Source: CALXOD01 sp964402715 (GTDB taxonomy: Bacteria; Verrucomicrobiota; Lentisphaeria; Victivallales; Victivallaceae). From it: DNA of 45,063 bases. Each line of letters begins with the position of its first letter. The stretch's first letter is position 1. Shown here one piece after another: positions 15,790-23,790 of the stretch. The notes below the pieces were generated by a model. It had not been told where the DNA came from and did not search any database. It saw only the letters and a list, made by a program, of their open reading frames with translations. The stretch is from the NCBI GenBank assembly GCA_964402715.1, contig CAYODJ010000017.1, positions 1 to 45,063 on the forward strand, read 5' to 3'. Position numbers and translations under genes: made by a program.

Positions 15790-15866
15790 TGGTGGGCGTA
15801 GTAGAACTCGAATCTACGACCTCTACGATGTCAACGTAGCGCTCTAACCAACTGAGCTATACGCCC
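15790..15866 (-). tRNA. tRNA-Val (anticodon GAC)
   Basis: Minus-strand cloverleaf with a 7-bp acceptor stem (GGGCGTA with TACGCCC), D-arm TAGCTCAGTTGGTTAGAG, a 5-bp anticodon stem CTACG/CGTAG around loop TTGACAT, and T-arm with TTCGAGT. The discriminator A is followed by genomic CCA at 15792-15790. The anticodon GAC reads valine codons GUC/GUU. Confidence 0.96.
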
Positions 15867-15892
15867 CTCTGAGCAAAACCGCGGCGGGACGT

Positions 15893-15921
15893 ACTATATC
15901 ACTCCCGCCGGAAAACTGCAA
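15893..15921 (-). promoter_or_regulatory. Predicted promoter of tRNA-Val
   Basis: On the minus strand TTGCAG (15916-15921), 17 bp, TATAGT (15893-15898), 26 bp before the mature tRNA 5' end. Confidence 0.75.
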
Positions 15922-15984
15922 GCGGGGTTTCCGACAAAAAAGCCGTCCCCGCCGCCGTCGTCCCGCCGCCGGCCGCGCCCGCGC

Positions 15985-16842
15985 TCACCCGACGGTGTCG
16001 AATATCAGCCGCGGCACGCTGTCGCCGCTCGCCCGCGCGGCCTGCTCCGCCGAAGTGATTCCCGTCAGCAGCAGCACGGAGACCATGCCGCAGTTGTTCG
16101 CGCCGCGCACGTCGGAGGTCAGGGAGTCTCCCAGCATGAGAATCCGTCCGTAATCCGGTTCCCCGATGTCCGGGAAGCGGCGGTGCAGAAGATGCACCGC
16201 CGCGTCGTAGACCGGCCGGTACGGTTTTCCCAGATAGAGCGGCTGGATCTCCACCCCCATTTCGGCCAGTATGCCGCAGAGGAAACGCGCCTGTCCCCCC
16301 GCGCCGATGCCCATCCAGCCGGGTTCCGAGCCCGGCCAGTAGCTGTCCGGGTTCGGCACCACCAGAGGTCTGTCCGGGTGGCGGAGGAAGAAGTTGACGG
16401 CCGCCTGCATGTGGTTGTGCCAGTCGTAGTAGCCCTCGCCGTTGATCACGCCGAAGCATTCGTCAATCCGTCTTTCGTCGCGGCACACCTTCAGCCCGGC
16501 GCGGACGGCGTAGCACGGATCGCCCAGCACCCCCAGCAGAAAGAACGTCCGTCCGCGCCAGCCCTGCGCCTCCGACAGCTCGGCCAGGGCCGAACCGCAT
16601 GAAACGATCTCGTCCGGGGCGACGGCCAGTCCGCCTTTCGCCAGGATCGAGCTTTTCTCCGCCTCGGAATGGTTGGCGTCGTTCGTGAGGATGCAGTACG
16701 GCGCCTTCTCGGCGCGCAGCTCGGCCAGCAGCGTCTTCACGCCCGGCAGCACGTTGCTGCCGCACGACAGCGTTCCGTCGACGTCGAACAGCAGAGCCTG
16801 GTAGCGGTGTCGGTTCGCGTGCCAGAAGTCGATGAATTTCAC
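15985..16842 (-). CDS. HAD-superfamily phosphatase, subclass IIA (NagD-like)
   Basis: A 285-residue HAD-IIA hydrolase. Motif I FDVDGTL has the nucleophile Asp at residue 20; motif II is ILTND; the C2-type cap lies between; motif III Lys is in LGKPYRPVYDAA; motif IV is MLGDSLTSDVRGANNCGM. The arrangement matches NagD/4-nitrophenylphosphatase proteins, which clear small sugar phosphates or nucleotides; the substrate is not defined. The start is GTG at 16842 with AGGA about 7 nt upstream. A candidate promoter lies at 17002-17029, divergent from that of prfB. The gene ends 118 nt before tRNA-Val on the same strand, but the tRNA has its own promoter. Confidence 0.85.
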   Translation of the reverse strand: MKFIDFWHANRHRYQALLFDVDGTLSCGSNVLPGVKTLLAELRAEKAPYCILTNDANHSEAEKSSILAKGGLAVAPDEIVSCGSALAELSEAQGWRGRTFFLLGVLGDPCYAVRAGLKVCRDERRIDECFGVINGEGYYDWHNHMQAAVNFFLRHPDRPLVVPNPDSYWPGSEPGWMGIGAGGQARFLCGILAEMGVEIQPLYLGKPYRPVYDAAVHLLHRRFPDIGEPDYGRILMLGDSLTSDVRGANNCGMVSVLLLTGITSAEQAARASGDSVPRLIFDTVG

Positions 16843-17001
16843 TCGGATCCTCCCGCCGCCGGCGCGGCGTCTCCATGTCCTCTCCGGAGTCGCCGCCGTT
16901 CTCTCCGCGGAATTCCTCTCCTCCGGGCCGCGTCCGGGCGCGGAGCCGGCGGACGGACCGGTCCCGGCCGGGACGCGCGTGCGGTCCGGCGCGACTGCCG
17001 C

Positions 17002-17029
17002 AAGATATCATGAAAACACGAAAAATCAA
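17002..17029 (-). promoter_or_regulatory. Predicted promoter of the HAD phosphatase gene
   Basis: On the minus strand TTGATT (17024-17029), 16 bp, TATCTT (17002-17007); the surrounding DNA is locally AT-rich. Confidence 0.55.
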
Positions 17030-17075
17030 CAGAACCGCCGCTGCGGCGGCGCGTCCGCGGGATTGTGCCGGAAGG

Positions 17076-17104
17076 TTGAATAACCGCCGACAGGTGTGTA
17101 TATT
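17076..17104 (+). promoter_or_regulatory. Predicted promoter of prfB
   Basis: TTGAAT (17076-17081), 17 bp, TATATT (17099-17104), about 78 bp before the start codon. Confidence 0.7.
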
Positions 17105-17181
17105 GTGGGCGTCTGTGTCTCCGCCGCGGCCGTCGCGCCGCGCGGCGGACAATGTGAAACGTGCGAGAAAGACCCCGGACT

Positions 17182-18279
17182 ATGATGACCACCGACGAAC
17201 TTCAGGAACATGAACGCGCCATGCGCGAGCGGATCAGCCGGCTCGGGACATACCTCAGGATCGCCGACAGGCGGTCGGAGATGGAGCGGCTGGAGAGGAA
17301 GATGGCGGCGGTGGACTTCTGGGAGCGCAAGGAGGATGCGCAGGACACGGTCGCCGCGCTGAGTTCCTGCCGCGGCGTCGTCGAGCCGTACGAGCGGCTG
17401 GTCCGCGAAGTGGACGACTTCTCCGTGTCGGTGGAGCTCGCGGCCGAGGACGCCGAGCTGGCGCTCGAGGCGGAGGACACGTTCCGGAAGCTGAGCAGGA
17501 GCCTGGACCGGCTGGAGGTTCTGAGCTTTCTGTCGGGTCGGTTCGATCGCTGCAACTTCTATCTGTCGGTGCACGCCGGAGCGGGAGGGACGGAGTCGTG
17601 CGACTGGGCCTCCATGCTGCTCCGGATGTACAGACGCTACTTCGAGCGGCGCGGATGGCAGGACGAAGTCATCGATCTGCAGCCGGGGGAGGAGGCGGGG
17701 ATAAAGAGCGCGACGCTGCAGGTCAGGGGCGAGTTCGCCTTCGGGTACATGAAGGGGGAGAAGGGCGTGCACAGGCTGGTCAGAATCTCCCCGTTCGACA
17801 GCAACGCGCGGCGGCACACGTCGTTCGCGTCCGTCGACGTCTTTCCGGAAATCGACGACGAGATCGACATAGAGATAGACGAGTCGGAGCTGCGGATAGA
17901 CACCTACCGGTCGAGCGGCGCCGGCGGGCAGCATGTCAACACCACCGACAGCGCGGTGCGGATCACGCACCTTCCCACCGGCACGGTGGTGTGCTGTCAG
18001 AACGAGCGGTCTCAGCACAAGAACCGGGCCACCGCCATGAAGATGCTGAAGGCGAAGCTTTACGCCCTGGAGCAGGAGAAGAAGCGCGCCGAGGCGGACG
18101 CGATCAGGGGGGAGAAGGTCGACAACGGCTGGGGCAGCCAGATCCGTTCGTACGTGCTGCAGCCGTACCAGATGGTCAAGGATCTGCGGACCGACGTGGA
18201 GACCAGCAACACCGCCGGCGTGCTGGACGGGGATATCGACGAGTTCATAGAGGCGTATCTCAAGGGAACGTCGAAATAG
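17182..18279 (+). CDS. prfB: Peptide chain release factor 2
   Basis: A 365-residue RF2 that releases nascent chains at UGA and UAA stops. The stop-codon recognition tripeptide SPF is at residues 203-205 (RISPFDSNARRHTSF), and the GGQ that triggers peptidyl-tRNA hydrolysis is at 248-250 (SSGAGGQHVNTTDSAVRI). The N-terminal coiled domain (ERISRLGTYLRIADRRSEMERLE) is encoded in one continuous frame: the in-frame UGA and +1 frameshift site used for autoregulation in many bacteria, near GYL, is absent. ATG 17182 (or 17185) fits the family start; an upstream GTG at 17161 is also in frame. A good promoter lies at 17076-17104 and a rho-independent terminator follows at 18306-18330. Confidence 0.95.
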   Translation: MMTTDELQEHERAMRERISRLGTYLRIADRRSEMERLERKMAAVDFWERKEDAQDTVAALSSCRGVVEPYERLVREVDDFSVSVELAAEDAELALEAEDTFRKLSRSLDRLEVLSFLSGRFDRCNFYLSVHAGAGGTESCDWASMLLRMYRRYFERRGWQDEVIDLQPGEEAGIKSATLQVRGEFAFGYMKGEKGVHRLVRISPFDSNARRHTSFASVDVFPEIDDEIDIEIDESELRIDTYRSSGAGGQHVNTTDSAVRITHLPTGTVVCCQNERSQHKNRATAMKMLKAKLYALEQEKKRAEADAIRGEKVDNGWGSQIRSYVLQPYQMVKDLRTDVETSNTAGVLDGDIDEFIEAYLKGTSK

Positions 18280-18305
18280 AGGGCGCGCGCCCGTCCGTTT
18301 CCCGG

Positions 18306-18330
18306 CGGCGGCTTTTCGCCGTCTTTTTTT
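18306..18330 (+). terminator. Rho-independent terminator of prfB
   Basis: A 5-bp stem CGGCG/CGCCG with loop GCTTTT is followed by TCTTTTTTT, 26 nt after the prfB stop. The stem is short, but the T-run is good. Confidence 0.65.
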
Positions 18331-18431
18331 CGCCGATTCCGTGCTCCGTCCGCCGCCGCGCGGGCCGGCTTCTCCGGATTTCCGCTTTTTTCCGTGAGGC
18401 GTGATCGGTTCCGGGGAATGATTTTTCAAAA

Positions 18432-18451
18432 AAATTAGGAACGCCTAATTT
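18432..18451. promoter_or_regulatory. DtxR/MntR-type operator upstream of feoAB
   Basis: AAATTAGGAACGCCTAATTT is a perfect inverted repeat with 8-bp arms and a 4-bp centre. The TTAGG...CCTAA half-sites match the outer half-sites of DtxR/IdeR-type iron boxes. It overlaps the -35 of the feoAB promoter, the right place for iron-dependent repression. The likely ligand is the DtxR-family protein encoded at 21316-22038; that link is inference. Confidence 0.72.
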
Positions 18452-18477
18452 GATAAATCCGCAGGAGCCGCTATAGT
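18450..18477 (+). promoter_or_regulatory. Predicted promoter of feoAB
   Basis: TTGATA (18450-18455), 16 bp, TATAGT (18472-18477). The last two bases of the operator are the first two of the -35. Confidence 0.7.
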
Positions 18478-18679
18478 ATGTCCCGGGAGGCGGATACGCA
18501 TGCCTCCGGACGGATTCCGCGTTTTCCGCGTTCCTGCGGGGCGGAGCGCGGCGCGAGGCGGGTTTCGCGCGCGACCGTCCGCCGTTCCGGATGTTTCCGT
18601 GCGAAAGCGTCCGTAATTAGTTGTTTCGAACTGTTTTTGTGCCGACGCGTTTAAAATACAGCGGGGGAGAATCGGGTCT

Positions 18680-21298
18680 ATGTTGAATTTCGAGAAAACG
18701 CAGAATCCGGACGACGGAGCCGAGAGCCGGACGCCGCCGGATGCCGAAGCCGGCGCGGAGCAGCGGACTCTGGAGGATCTGCCCATCGGCGCCTCGGCCG
18801 TCATCATGAAGATTCTGCCGGGACTGCGCGGCCGGAAGAAGTTCGCGGACGTGGGACTGGTCGTCGGCGCCTCGCTGCAGATGGAGGCCCACGCGCCGCT
18901 CGGCAGCCTGCTGCGGATCCGCATACTGGGGACAAGCATCGCCATGCATCGGAAGGACGCCGCCAAGATCATCGTCGAGCAGGGGGCGCGGAGACCGATG
19001 GCCAGACATTACCGCATCGCGCTGGCCGGCAACCCCAACTGCGGGAAGACCTGCATCTTCAACGCGCTGACCGGCGCCAGGCAGCATGTCGGCAACTATC
19101 CCGGGGTGACGGTGGAGAGCAAGCGCGGCACTTTCGCTCTGGACGATTCGAGCATAGAACTGATCGATCTGCCGGGCATCTACTCGCTGTCGTCGAGCTC
19201 TCCGGAGGAGGAGGTGGCGTTCAAGGAGCTCACCCAGCCCGGCATCGACCTGATTCTGAACGTGATAGACTCCACCGCGCCGCAGCGCAACCTCTATCTG
19301 ACCACCCAGCTCGCGGAGCTGCACATTCCGATGCTGCTGGCGTTCAACATGAGCGACGAGGCGGTCAAGAAAGGACTGAAATACGACATCGGCAAGCTGG
19401 AGACCTATTTCGGAGCGTCGATTGTCCAGACTGTCGGCTGCCGCGCCGACGGCGTCCGTCCGCTGATCCGCCAGCTGAGGAAGACCCTGACGGAGCTGGA
19501 CAATCACGGCATGCCGATGCTTTCCTACGGCGGGGATTTCGACGACGCGATCCGGAAGGTCGCGGACAGGATCGGCGAACTTGACGTGGATCGGTTCAGC
19601 CATATCCCCGCCAGGTTCTTCGCCATCAAGCTGCTCGAGCACGACGCGACCGTGATGAACATGCGGGAGTTCGCTCCGGCGCTGACCGAGGTCGAGGAGC
19701 AGATCCGGCATCTGCATCAGAAGCACGCCATCGACGCCGACACCTTTCTCGCGGACCGGCGCTACGCGATGCTGGCGGGCGCGTGCCGCAACGCGATTTC
19801 CATGACCCAGGAGCGCCGGCGGGAGATCTCCGACCGGATCGACGCGGTCATGATCAACCGGCTGTTCGGACTGCCGCTGTTCCTGCTCATCATGCTGGCG
19901 ACGTTCTGGTTCACGTTCATCTGCGCGGATCCGCTGATGGGCCTCATCGAGGACGGCTTCGCGTGGCTGGCGGACACGGTCAGGACATGGTGGCCGGAGC
20001 AGCAGCTGCCTTACCTGAGATCAATGGTGACGGACGGGATAATCAGCGGCGTCGGCGCCGTGCTCGTCTTTCTGCCGAACATACTGTTCCTGTTCTTCGC
20101 GATCGCCATTCTGGAGGAGTCGGGGTACATGGCTCGCGCCGCCTTCGTCATGGACGGTCTTATGCGGCGGTTCGGTCTGCAGGGCCGGTCGTTCGTGCCG
20201 CTGGTGCTCGGTTTCGGCTGCAACGTGCCGGCGATCATGGCCACGCGCACCATCGAGTCGGACCGCGACCGGCGCACAACGGTGATGATTCTGCCCCTGA
20301 TGAGCTGCAGCGCCAGGCTGCCGATCTACGCGCTGATCGTCCCCGCCTTCTTTCCGAACAATTATCCGATAATGATGTGCCTCATATACATCATCGGAGT
20401 GGTGATCGCGCTGATCGCCGCGCGCCTGCTCAAGTCGACCCTGTTCAAGGGGGAGGGCGAGGTGTATCTGATGGAGCTTCCGCCGTACCGGATGCCGACG
20501 CTGCGGAGTCTGCTGCTGCACATGTGGGATCGGGGAAGGCTCTACCTGCACAAGGCGGGGACGATCATCCTGGCCACCAGCGTGATTCTGTACGTGGCGA
20601 ACACCTTCCCGCAGAAAAAGCAGTTCTCCCGCGACTACGACGCCGAGATCGCGAAGACCCGGGAAAGAGCGAAGCTGAGCGATCAGGACGTCCGGCTGCT
20701 GGAGCGGACGAAAGTGCTCGACGACGCCTCCGCCGACGCGGTCCGGTCGACAGGAATGCTGACGACGGAGGCGTTGGAGGCATTGGAGCGTGCGGATCTC
20801 TCCCTTGACGCATCCTCCGTTGTCGCCAACGTCCGCCGTTGCTATGACGAGGCCGACAGCCTGCAGCATCTGAAGCAGGCTGAGATCATGGAGTACACCG
20901 TCTCCGGCCGCGTGGGGCATGCCCTCGAACCGGTCTTCCGTCAGATCGGATTCGACTGGAAACTGACCACCGCGTCGATCGGGGCTCTGGCCGCCAAGGA
21001 GGTATTCGTCTCGCAGCTCGGCATACTCTACGCCGAGGGCGAGGTGGACGAGGAGTCGGTGCCCCTGCGCCAGCGGCTTACGCGGACCTACACTCCGCTG
21101 CAGGGATTCTGCGTCATGCTCTTCTGTCTGCTCTCGATCCCCTGCATAGCCACTCTGTCGGTCATCAAGCGCGAACTGAATTCATGGGTGATGGCCGGGG
21201 CGGAGGCGGTCGGACTGTTCCTGCTGGCCTACGTGCTGACGCTGCTGGTCTATCAGGCCGGCACGCTGCTGCACATAGGAACCTCGCTGATGTCGTGA
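18680..21298 (+). CDS. feoB: Ferrous iron transporter, FeoA-FeoB fusion
   Basis: An 872-residue inner-membrane Fe2+ transporter. Residues about 30-105 form a FeoA (SH3-like) domain (TLEDLPIGASAVIMKI, ending AMHRKDAAKIIVE), fused to FeoB. The G-protein domain has GNPNCGKT at 117-124, DLPGIYSLSS (G3) and NMSD (G4), followed by the helical GDI domain. The membrane part has the two Cys-bearing gates GFGCNVPAIMATRTI and MSCSARLPIYALIVPAFF. An extra hydrophilic segment of about 80 residues (around 650-740, rich in charged helix-formers) interrupts the C-terminal membrane half. ATG 18680 has a GGGGGAG ribosome site about 10 nt upstream. Separate FeoA and FeoC genes are not present. A DtxR-type operator controls it, and the matching regulator is the next, convergent gene. 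Confidence 0.96.
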   Translation: MLNFEKTQNPDDGAESRTPPDAEAGAEQRTLEDLPIGASAVIMKILPGLRGRKKFADVGLVVGASLQMEAHAPLGSLLRIRILGTSIAMHRKDAAKIIVEQGARRPMARHYRIALAGNPNCGKTCIFNALTGARQHVGNYPGVTVESKRGTFALDDSSIELIDLPGIYSLSSSSPEEEVAFKELTQPGIDLILNVIDSTAPQRNLYLTTQLAELHIPMLLAFNMSDEAVKKGLKYDIGKLETYFGASIVQTVGCRADGVRPLIRQLRKTLTELDNHGMPMLSYGGDFDDAIRKVADRIGELDVDRFSHIPARFFAIKLLEHDATVMNMREFAPALTEVEEQIRHLHQKHAIDADTFLADRRYAMLAGACRNAISMTQERRREISDRIDAVMINRLFGLPLFLLIMLATFWFTFICADPLMGLIEDGFAWLADTVRTWWPEQQLPYLRSMVTDGIISGVGAVLVFLPNILFLFFAIAILEESGYMARAAFVMDGLMRRFGLQGRSFVPLVLGFGCNVPAIMATRTIESDRDRRTTVMILPLMSCSARLPIYALIVPAFFPNNYPIMMCLIYIIGVVIALIAARLLKSTLFKGEGEVYLMELPPYRMPTLRSLLLHMWDRGRLYLHKAGTIILATSVILYVANTFPQKKQFSRDYDAEIAKTRERAKLSDQDVRLLERTKVLDDASADAVRSTGMLTTEALEALERADLSLDASSVVANVRRCYDEADSLQHLKQAEIMEYTVSGRVGHALEPVFRQIGFDWKLTTASIGALAAKEVFVSQLGILYAEGEVDEESVPLRQRLTRTYTPLQGFCVMLFCLLSIPCIATLSVIKRELNSWVMAGAEAVGLFLLAYVLTLLVYQAGTLLHIGTSLMS

Positions 21299-21315
21299 CG
21301 CGCGGCCGCGCGCCG

Positions 21316-22038
21316 TCATAACGACACGTCGCCGGCCGCGTCCTCCGGCGGCCGCCGCTCCGGGCCGGTCAGACGGCGGACCCAGATGTTTTCGGCGTCC
21401 TCGAAGGCGATCTGGACGCCGCGGCCCCCCGCCGTGAGGTTCAGAGCGGTTCTGTCCAGAGAGACGCCCGCGAGCGTCAGCGTCTCGCCGACGGCGACGC
21501 CCACGCGCTCGGGGCTGTGCAGATTGCGGCTCCAGCGCACGACGACCGCGCTATCTCCGGGAGCGAGGGCGCTCATCACGCACAGCGGCGCGCCGCCGTC
21601 CGGACTCAGGTTGGCCATGGCTTCGGTCAGGTAGACTTTCAGCGTCCTGGCGTCGGAACGGTTCTCGATCGCCTCGGAGAAGATGACGAAACGCTCGGCG
21701 GCGTCCTCGCTGATGATGTGTTCGAGCTTGCAGGCGGTCTCCGACGCCTGCTGCAGGGACAGCCCCAGGATTCTGGAGAAGAAATTCTTGAGGATTCTGT
21801 GTCTGTGGATCACCCGCCGCGCCACTTTCCAGCCGTCCGGCGTGAGCTCCACCGGCGAATGGGGGCTGTACACGATGTAGTTCAGTTTTGCCAGATGCCG
21901 GAGGGCTCCGGTCACCGACGGCATGGTGACCTGAAGACGCTCCGCGATCTCCTTGGAATGCGCGTGTCCCTCCACGGCGGCCAGTTCCGCAATGGCTTCC
22001 ATGTAGTCTTCGATGCTCTCGGTGAGTTTCGCGGTCAT
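21316..22038 (-). CDS. DtxR/MntR-family metal-dependent transcriptional regulator
   Basis: A 240-residue repressor. An N-terminal winged helix (ESIEDYMEAIAEL, then SKEIAERLQVTMPSVTGALRHLAKLNYIVY) is followed by the metal-binding/dimerisation domain (RRVIHRHRILKNFFSRILGL..., CKLEHIISEDAAERF) and a C-terminal FeoA/SH3-like domain, as in long DtxR/IdeR proteins. The motif set CKLEH...E...H gives the expected metal ligands. ATG 22038 has GGAGG about 8 nt upstream, and a strong promoter lies at 22103-22131. A further in-frame upstream extension has no ribosome site. It is convergent with feoAB, 17 nt apart, and the palindrome at 18432-18451 is a plausible target. No TTAGG/CCTAA box is visible at its own promoter, so autoregulation is not indicated. 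Fe versus Mn preference cannot be read. Confidence 0.92.
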   Translation of the reverse strand: MTAKLTESIEDYMEAIAELAAVEGHAHSKEIAERLQVTMPSVTGALRHLAKLNYIVYSPHSPVELTPDGWKVARRVIHRHRILKNFFSRILGLSLQQASETACKLEHIISEDAAERFVIFSEAIENRSDARTLKVYLTEAMANLSPDGGAPLCVMSALAPGDSAVVVRWSRNLHSPERVGVAVGETLTLAGVSLDRTALNLTAGGRGVQIAFEDAENIWVRRLTGPERRPPEDAAGDVSL

Positions 22039-22102
22039 GATACTGCCTCCACATGGCGGGCGCGTCTCCGAAACGGCGGCGCGCGCACGCGGCTTCTCCG
22101 GG

Positions 22103-22131
22103 AATATAACGTGCGACATTTCCGTTTGCAA
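22103..22131 (-). promoter_or_regulatory. Predicted promoter of the DtxR-family gene
   Basis: On the minus strand TTGCAA (22126-22131), 17 bp, TATATT (22103-22108), 65 bp before the start. Confidence 0.75.
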
Positions 22132-22262
22132 ACACCCGGCGCGACGCGGACGTCTCCTGTGGTTCCGTCCCGGCGGCGGCGCCGGGAGACAGCCTCCGGC
22201 CCGCCGCGCCGCGGCTTCCGCGCCGTTGTCCGAAACGGGTTCGTCTTTTTCGCCGCGCGAGG

Positions 22263-22290
22263 TGGATAAATCCGGTGAAGGCGGTATTGT
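22263..22290 (+). promoter_or_regulatory. Candidate promoter of the HTH gene
   Basis: TGGATA (22263-22268), 16 bp, TATTGT (22285-22290), about 53 bp before the start. The -35 part shares GATAAATCCG with the feoAB promoter. Confidence 0.45.
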
Positions 22291-22342
22291 GTATGCGGGC
22301 GGATGAGATCAATCCTGAAAAAAGAAACGCACGAGGCGGACG

Positions 22343-23041
22343 ATGAAAGTTGACAGCAACATATCCCGGGCGATCGACAGCTACCTCGACGACAACAACA
22401 TCACCGCGGGCGCGTTTGCGCGCGACATGAAAGTCTCTCCGGCGAGCGTCACCAAATGGCGCAAAGTCGGCAGCGGCATCAACTCGGTCAGGTGGGAGCG
22501 CCTGTTTCCGCTGCTGAAGATGTATCTCCCGGCGGAGCGCATCTACATCGACGACGCCGGGCATGAGCGGTACTCCAGCGCGACCCGGCATCAGTCCGGA
22601 TACGTCTTCGAGCCGAAATACGTGCCGCAGATGGTGCCGACCTTCCCGCTGAGCGATCTTTCGGAATTCGACGACACGCTGGAATCGGTCACCCAGTTCG
22701 GAGAACGCCGCAGGGCTTCGCTGTCGGAATACCGCCCCAGGCATCCGGTAGCCGGAGGGGTGTTCGCCGTCGAGCTGACCGACGACGGCCTGGCGCCGGT
22801 GCTGCCGGCCGGATCGAAACTTTTCGCGTCCGCCGGCGAGCGTCCGCACGACGCCTGCGTCGTCGTCGTGAACGCGGACGGCGGCCGGATGATGATCGGA
22901 CGCTACCGCCGGAACGGCGATCAGTTCTCCGTTCTGGACATCGCCGGCGGGCCGGTTCTGCTTTCCGGCGCGGTGAACGACGCGCGCAGGCTCATCACCT
23001 GGATCTTTCCGGTTCTCTACTACGAAGTGACGACTTTCTAG
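22343..23041 (+). CDS. HTH protein with LexA/S24-like C-terminal domain lacking the catalytic Ser
   Basis: A 232-residue putative transcription factor. The N-terminus (ISRAIDSYLDDNNITAGAFARDMKVSPASVTKWRKVGSGINS) is a phage-repressor-like helix-turn-helix. The C-terminus has the order of a LexA/UmuD-type (S24) domain: HPVAGGVFAVELTDDGLAPVLPAGSKLFAS, then ACVVVVNADGGRMMIGRYRRNGDQ. In active peptidases the segment corresponding to TDDGLAP is GDSMxP with a catalytic Ser. Here Ser is replaced by Gly, and the usual Lys near the end (xxKR) appears as RYRR. The domain is therefore more likely a dimerisation or ligand-sensing module than a self-cleaving one. ATG 22343 follows a GAGGCGG ribosome site by about 3 nt. 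No phage genes are around it. The operator is unknown. Confidence 0.75.
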   Translation: MKVDSNISRAIDSYLDDNNITAGAFARDMKVSPASVTKWRKVGSGINSVRWERLFPLLKMYLPAERIYIDDAGHERYSSATRHQSGYVFEPKYVPQMVPTFPLSDLSEFDDTLESVTQFGERRRASLSEYRPRHPVAGGVFAVELTDDGLAPVLPAGSKLFASAGERPHDACVVVVNADGGRMMIGRYRRNGDQFSVLDIAGGPVLLSGAVNDARRLITWIFPVLYYEVTTF

Positions 23042-23090
23042 AACCGGATTTCCGCCTTTTTCCGCGTCCGCGCCCTGCGGCGCCGCATGT

Positions 23091-23654
23091 CTAGGAAGAT
23101 CCGGCGCGGTCGAGCGACGCGAAGAATTCCCGCGCCGCCGCCGACAGATCCGGAACCACCGAGACGTCCGGCATGCCGGCGGCGGCGGAGACATCGTCCG
23201 GGTTGTCCGCGGCGATCAGGTACGACCGGCGGCATCCTGCGGCCCGTCCCGCGTACACGTCGCTGAGACGATCCCCCACCATGAACGAACGGGCCGGATC
23301 GACGTCGTGCTCCGCCATCGCCCGCAGCAGCATCCCCGGCGCGGGCTTTCGGCACCGGCACGGACCGGTGTAATCCGGATGATGCGGGCAGAAATAGAAC
23401 GCGTCCACCGACGCCCCCTCCGATCTCAGAAGCTGCTGGATGCGCAGATGGACCGCGCGCATGTCGGCCTCGCGGTAGTAGCCCTTGGCGATTCCGGCCT
23501 GATTCGTCACGACGATCACGAGGAACCCGCGGCCGTGGATTTCGTTTATGGCGGCGGCGACGCCCGGCAGCAGCGACGTCTTCTCCGGTTCGTGCAGGTA
23601 CCGGACCTCGGGATTGACGACTCCGTCCCTGTCGAGAAAAGCAGCTCCGCGCAT
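23091..23654 (-). CDS. gmhB: D-glycero-beta-D-manno-heptose 1,7-bisphosphate 7-phosphatase
   Basis: A 187-residue HAD phosphatase of the GmhB/HisB-N subfamily. Motif I is LDRDGVVN (Asp8, Asp10). The structural zinc loop CPHHPDYTGPCRCRKP is diagnostic for GmhB. Motif II is VVTNQAGIAKG and motif IV is MVGDRLSDVYAG. The enzyme removes the C7 phosphate in ADP-heptose synthesis, so the organism likely makes a heptose-containing lipopolysaccharide core. Start ATG 23654; the ribosome site is weak. The gene is divergent from larB, and the two promoters overlap across an unusual nest of inverted repeats. No gmhA, hldE or waaF is adjacent. Convergent with the HTH gene across 49 nt. Confidence 0.9.
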   Translation of the reverse strand: MRGAAFLDRDGVVNPEVRYLHEPEKTSLLPGVAAAINEIHGRGFLVIVVTNQAGIAKGYYREADMRAVHLRIQQLLRSEGASVDAFYFCPHHPDYTGPCRCRKPAPGMLLRAMAEHDVDPARSFMVGDRLSDVYAGRAAGCRRSYLIAADNPDDVSAAAGMPDVSVVPDLSAAAREFFASLDRAGSS

Positions 23655-23746
23655 GAGAGGTGTTCCACCGCCGTTGTGTTTGGGGTTTCGCCGACGGCCT
23701 CCGGCGCAGCGGATCCGGTCCGCGCCGCGGCCGCCCGGCCGCCGGG

Positions 23747-23790
23747 GGCAACTTCGGACTTAAATATAAGTCCGCCAGCTTGAAGTTGCC
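23747..23790. repeat. Nested inverted repeats between gmhB and larB
   Basis: Outer arms GGCAACTTC (23747-23755) and GAAGTTGCC (23782-23790) enclose a perfect palindrome with arms CGGACTTA and TAAGTCCG (23755-23774). A further pair, AACTTCGGA (23750-23758) and TCCGAAGTT (23812-23820), reaches over the larB -10. Both divergent promoters lie inside. Confidence 0.8.

Larger units (their letters stand above)
16843..17181. other. Divergent intergenic region between HAD phosphatase and prfB
   Basis: A 339-bp gene-free stretch. It holds two back-to-back promoters in its centre-right half (17002-17029 minus, 17076-17104 plus). The left 150 bp is GC-rich leader of the HAD gene; no hairpin or small gene stands out there. 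Confidence 0.6.
18280..18679. other. Regulatory region and long leader upstream of feoAB
   Basis: A 400-bp gene-free stretch. From left to right it has the prfB terminator, an AT-rich island with the metal-operator palindrome and promoter, then a leader of about 195 nt before the ATG. The leader contains a small stem GGAGGC/GCCTCC (18486-18507) and a T-rich patch near 18620-18650. I recognise no riboswitch. Confidence 0.6.
22039..22342. other. Divergent region between the DtxR-family gene and the HTH gene
   Basis: A 304-bp gene-free stretch with one strong promoter (minus) and one weaker promoter (plus). The central 22140-22240 is GC-rich with several CGCCG-type repeats but no clear hairpin plus T-run. 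Confidence 0.55.

Noticed and set aside
17161..17181. GTG start for prfB at 17161
   Set aside because: The extra residues do not resemble RF2 starts and no ribosome site precedes it; ATG 17182 fits.
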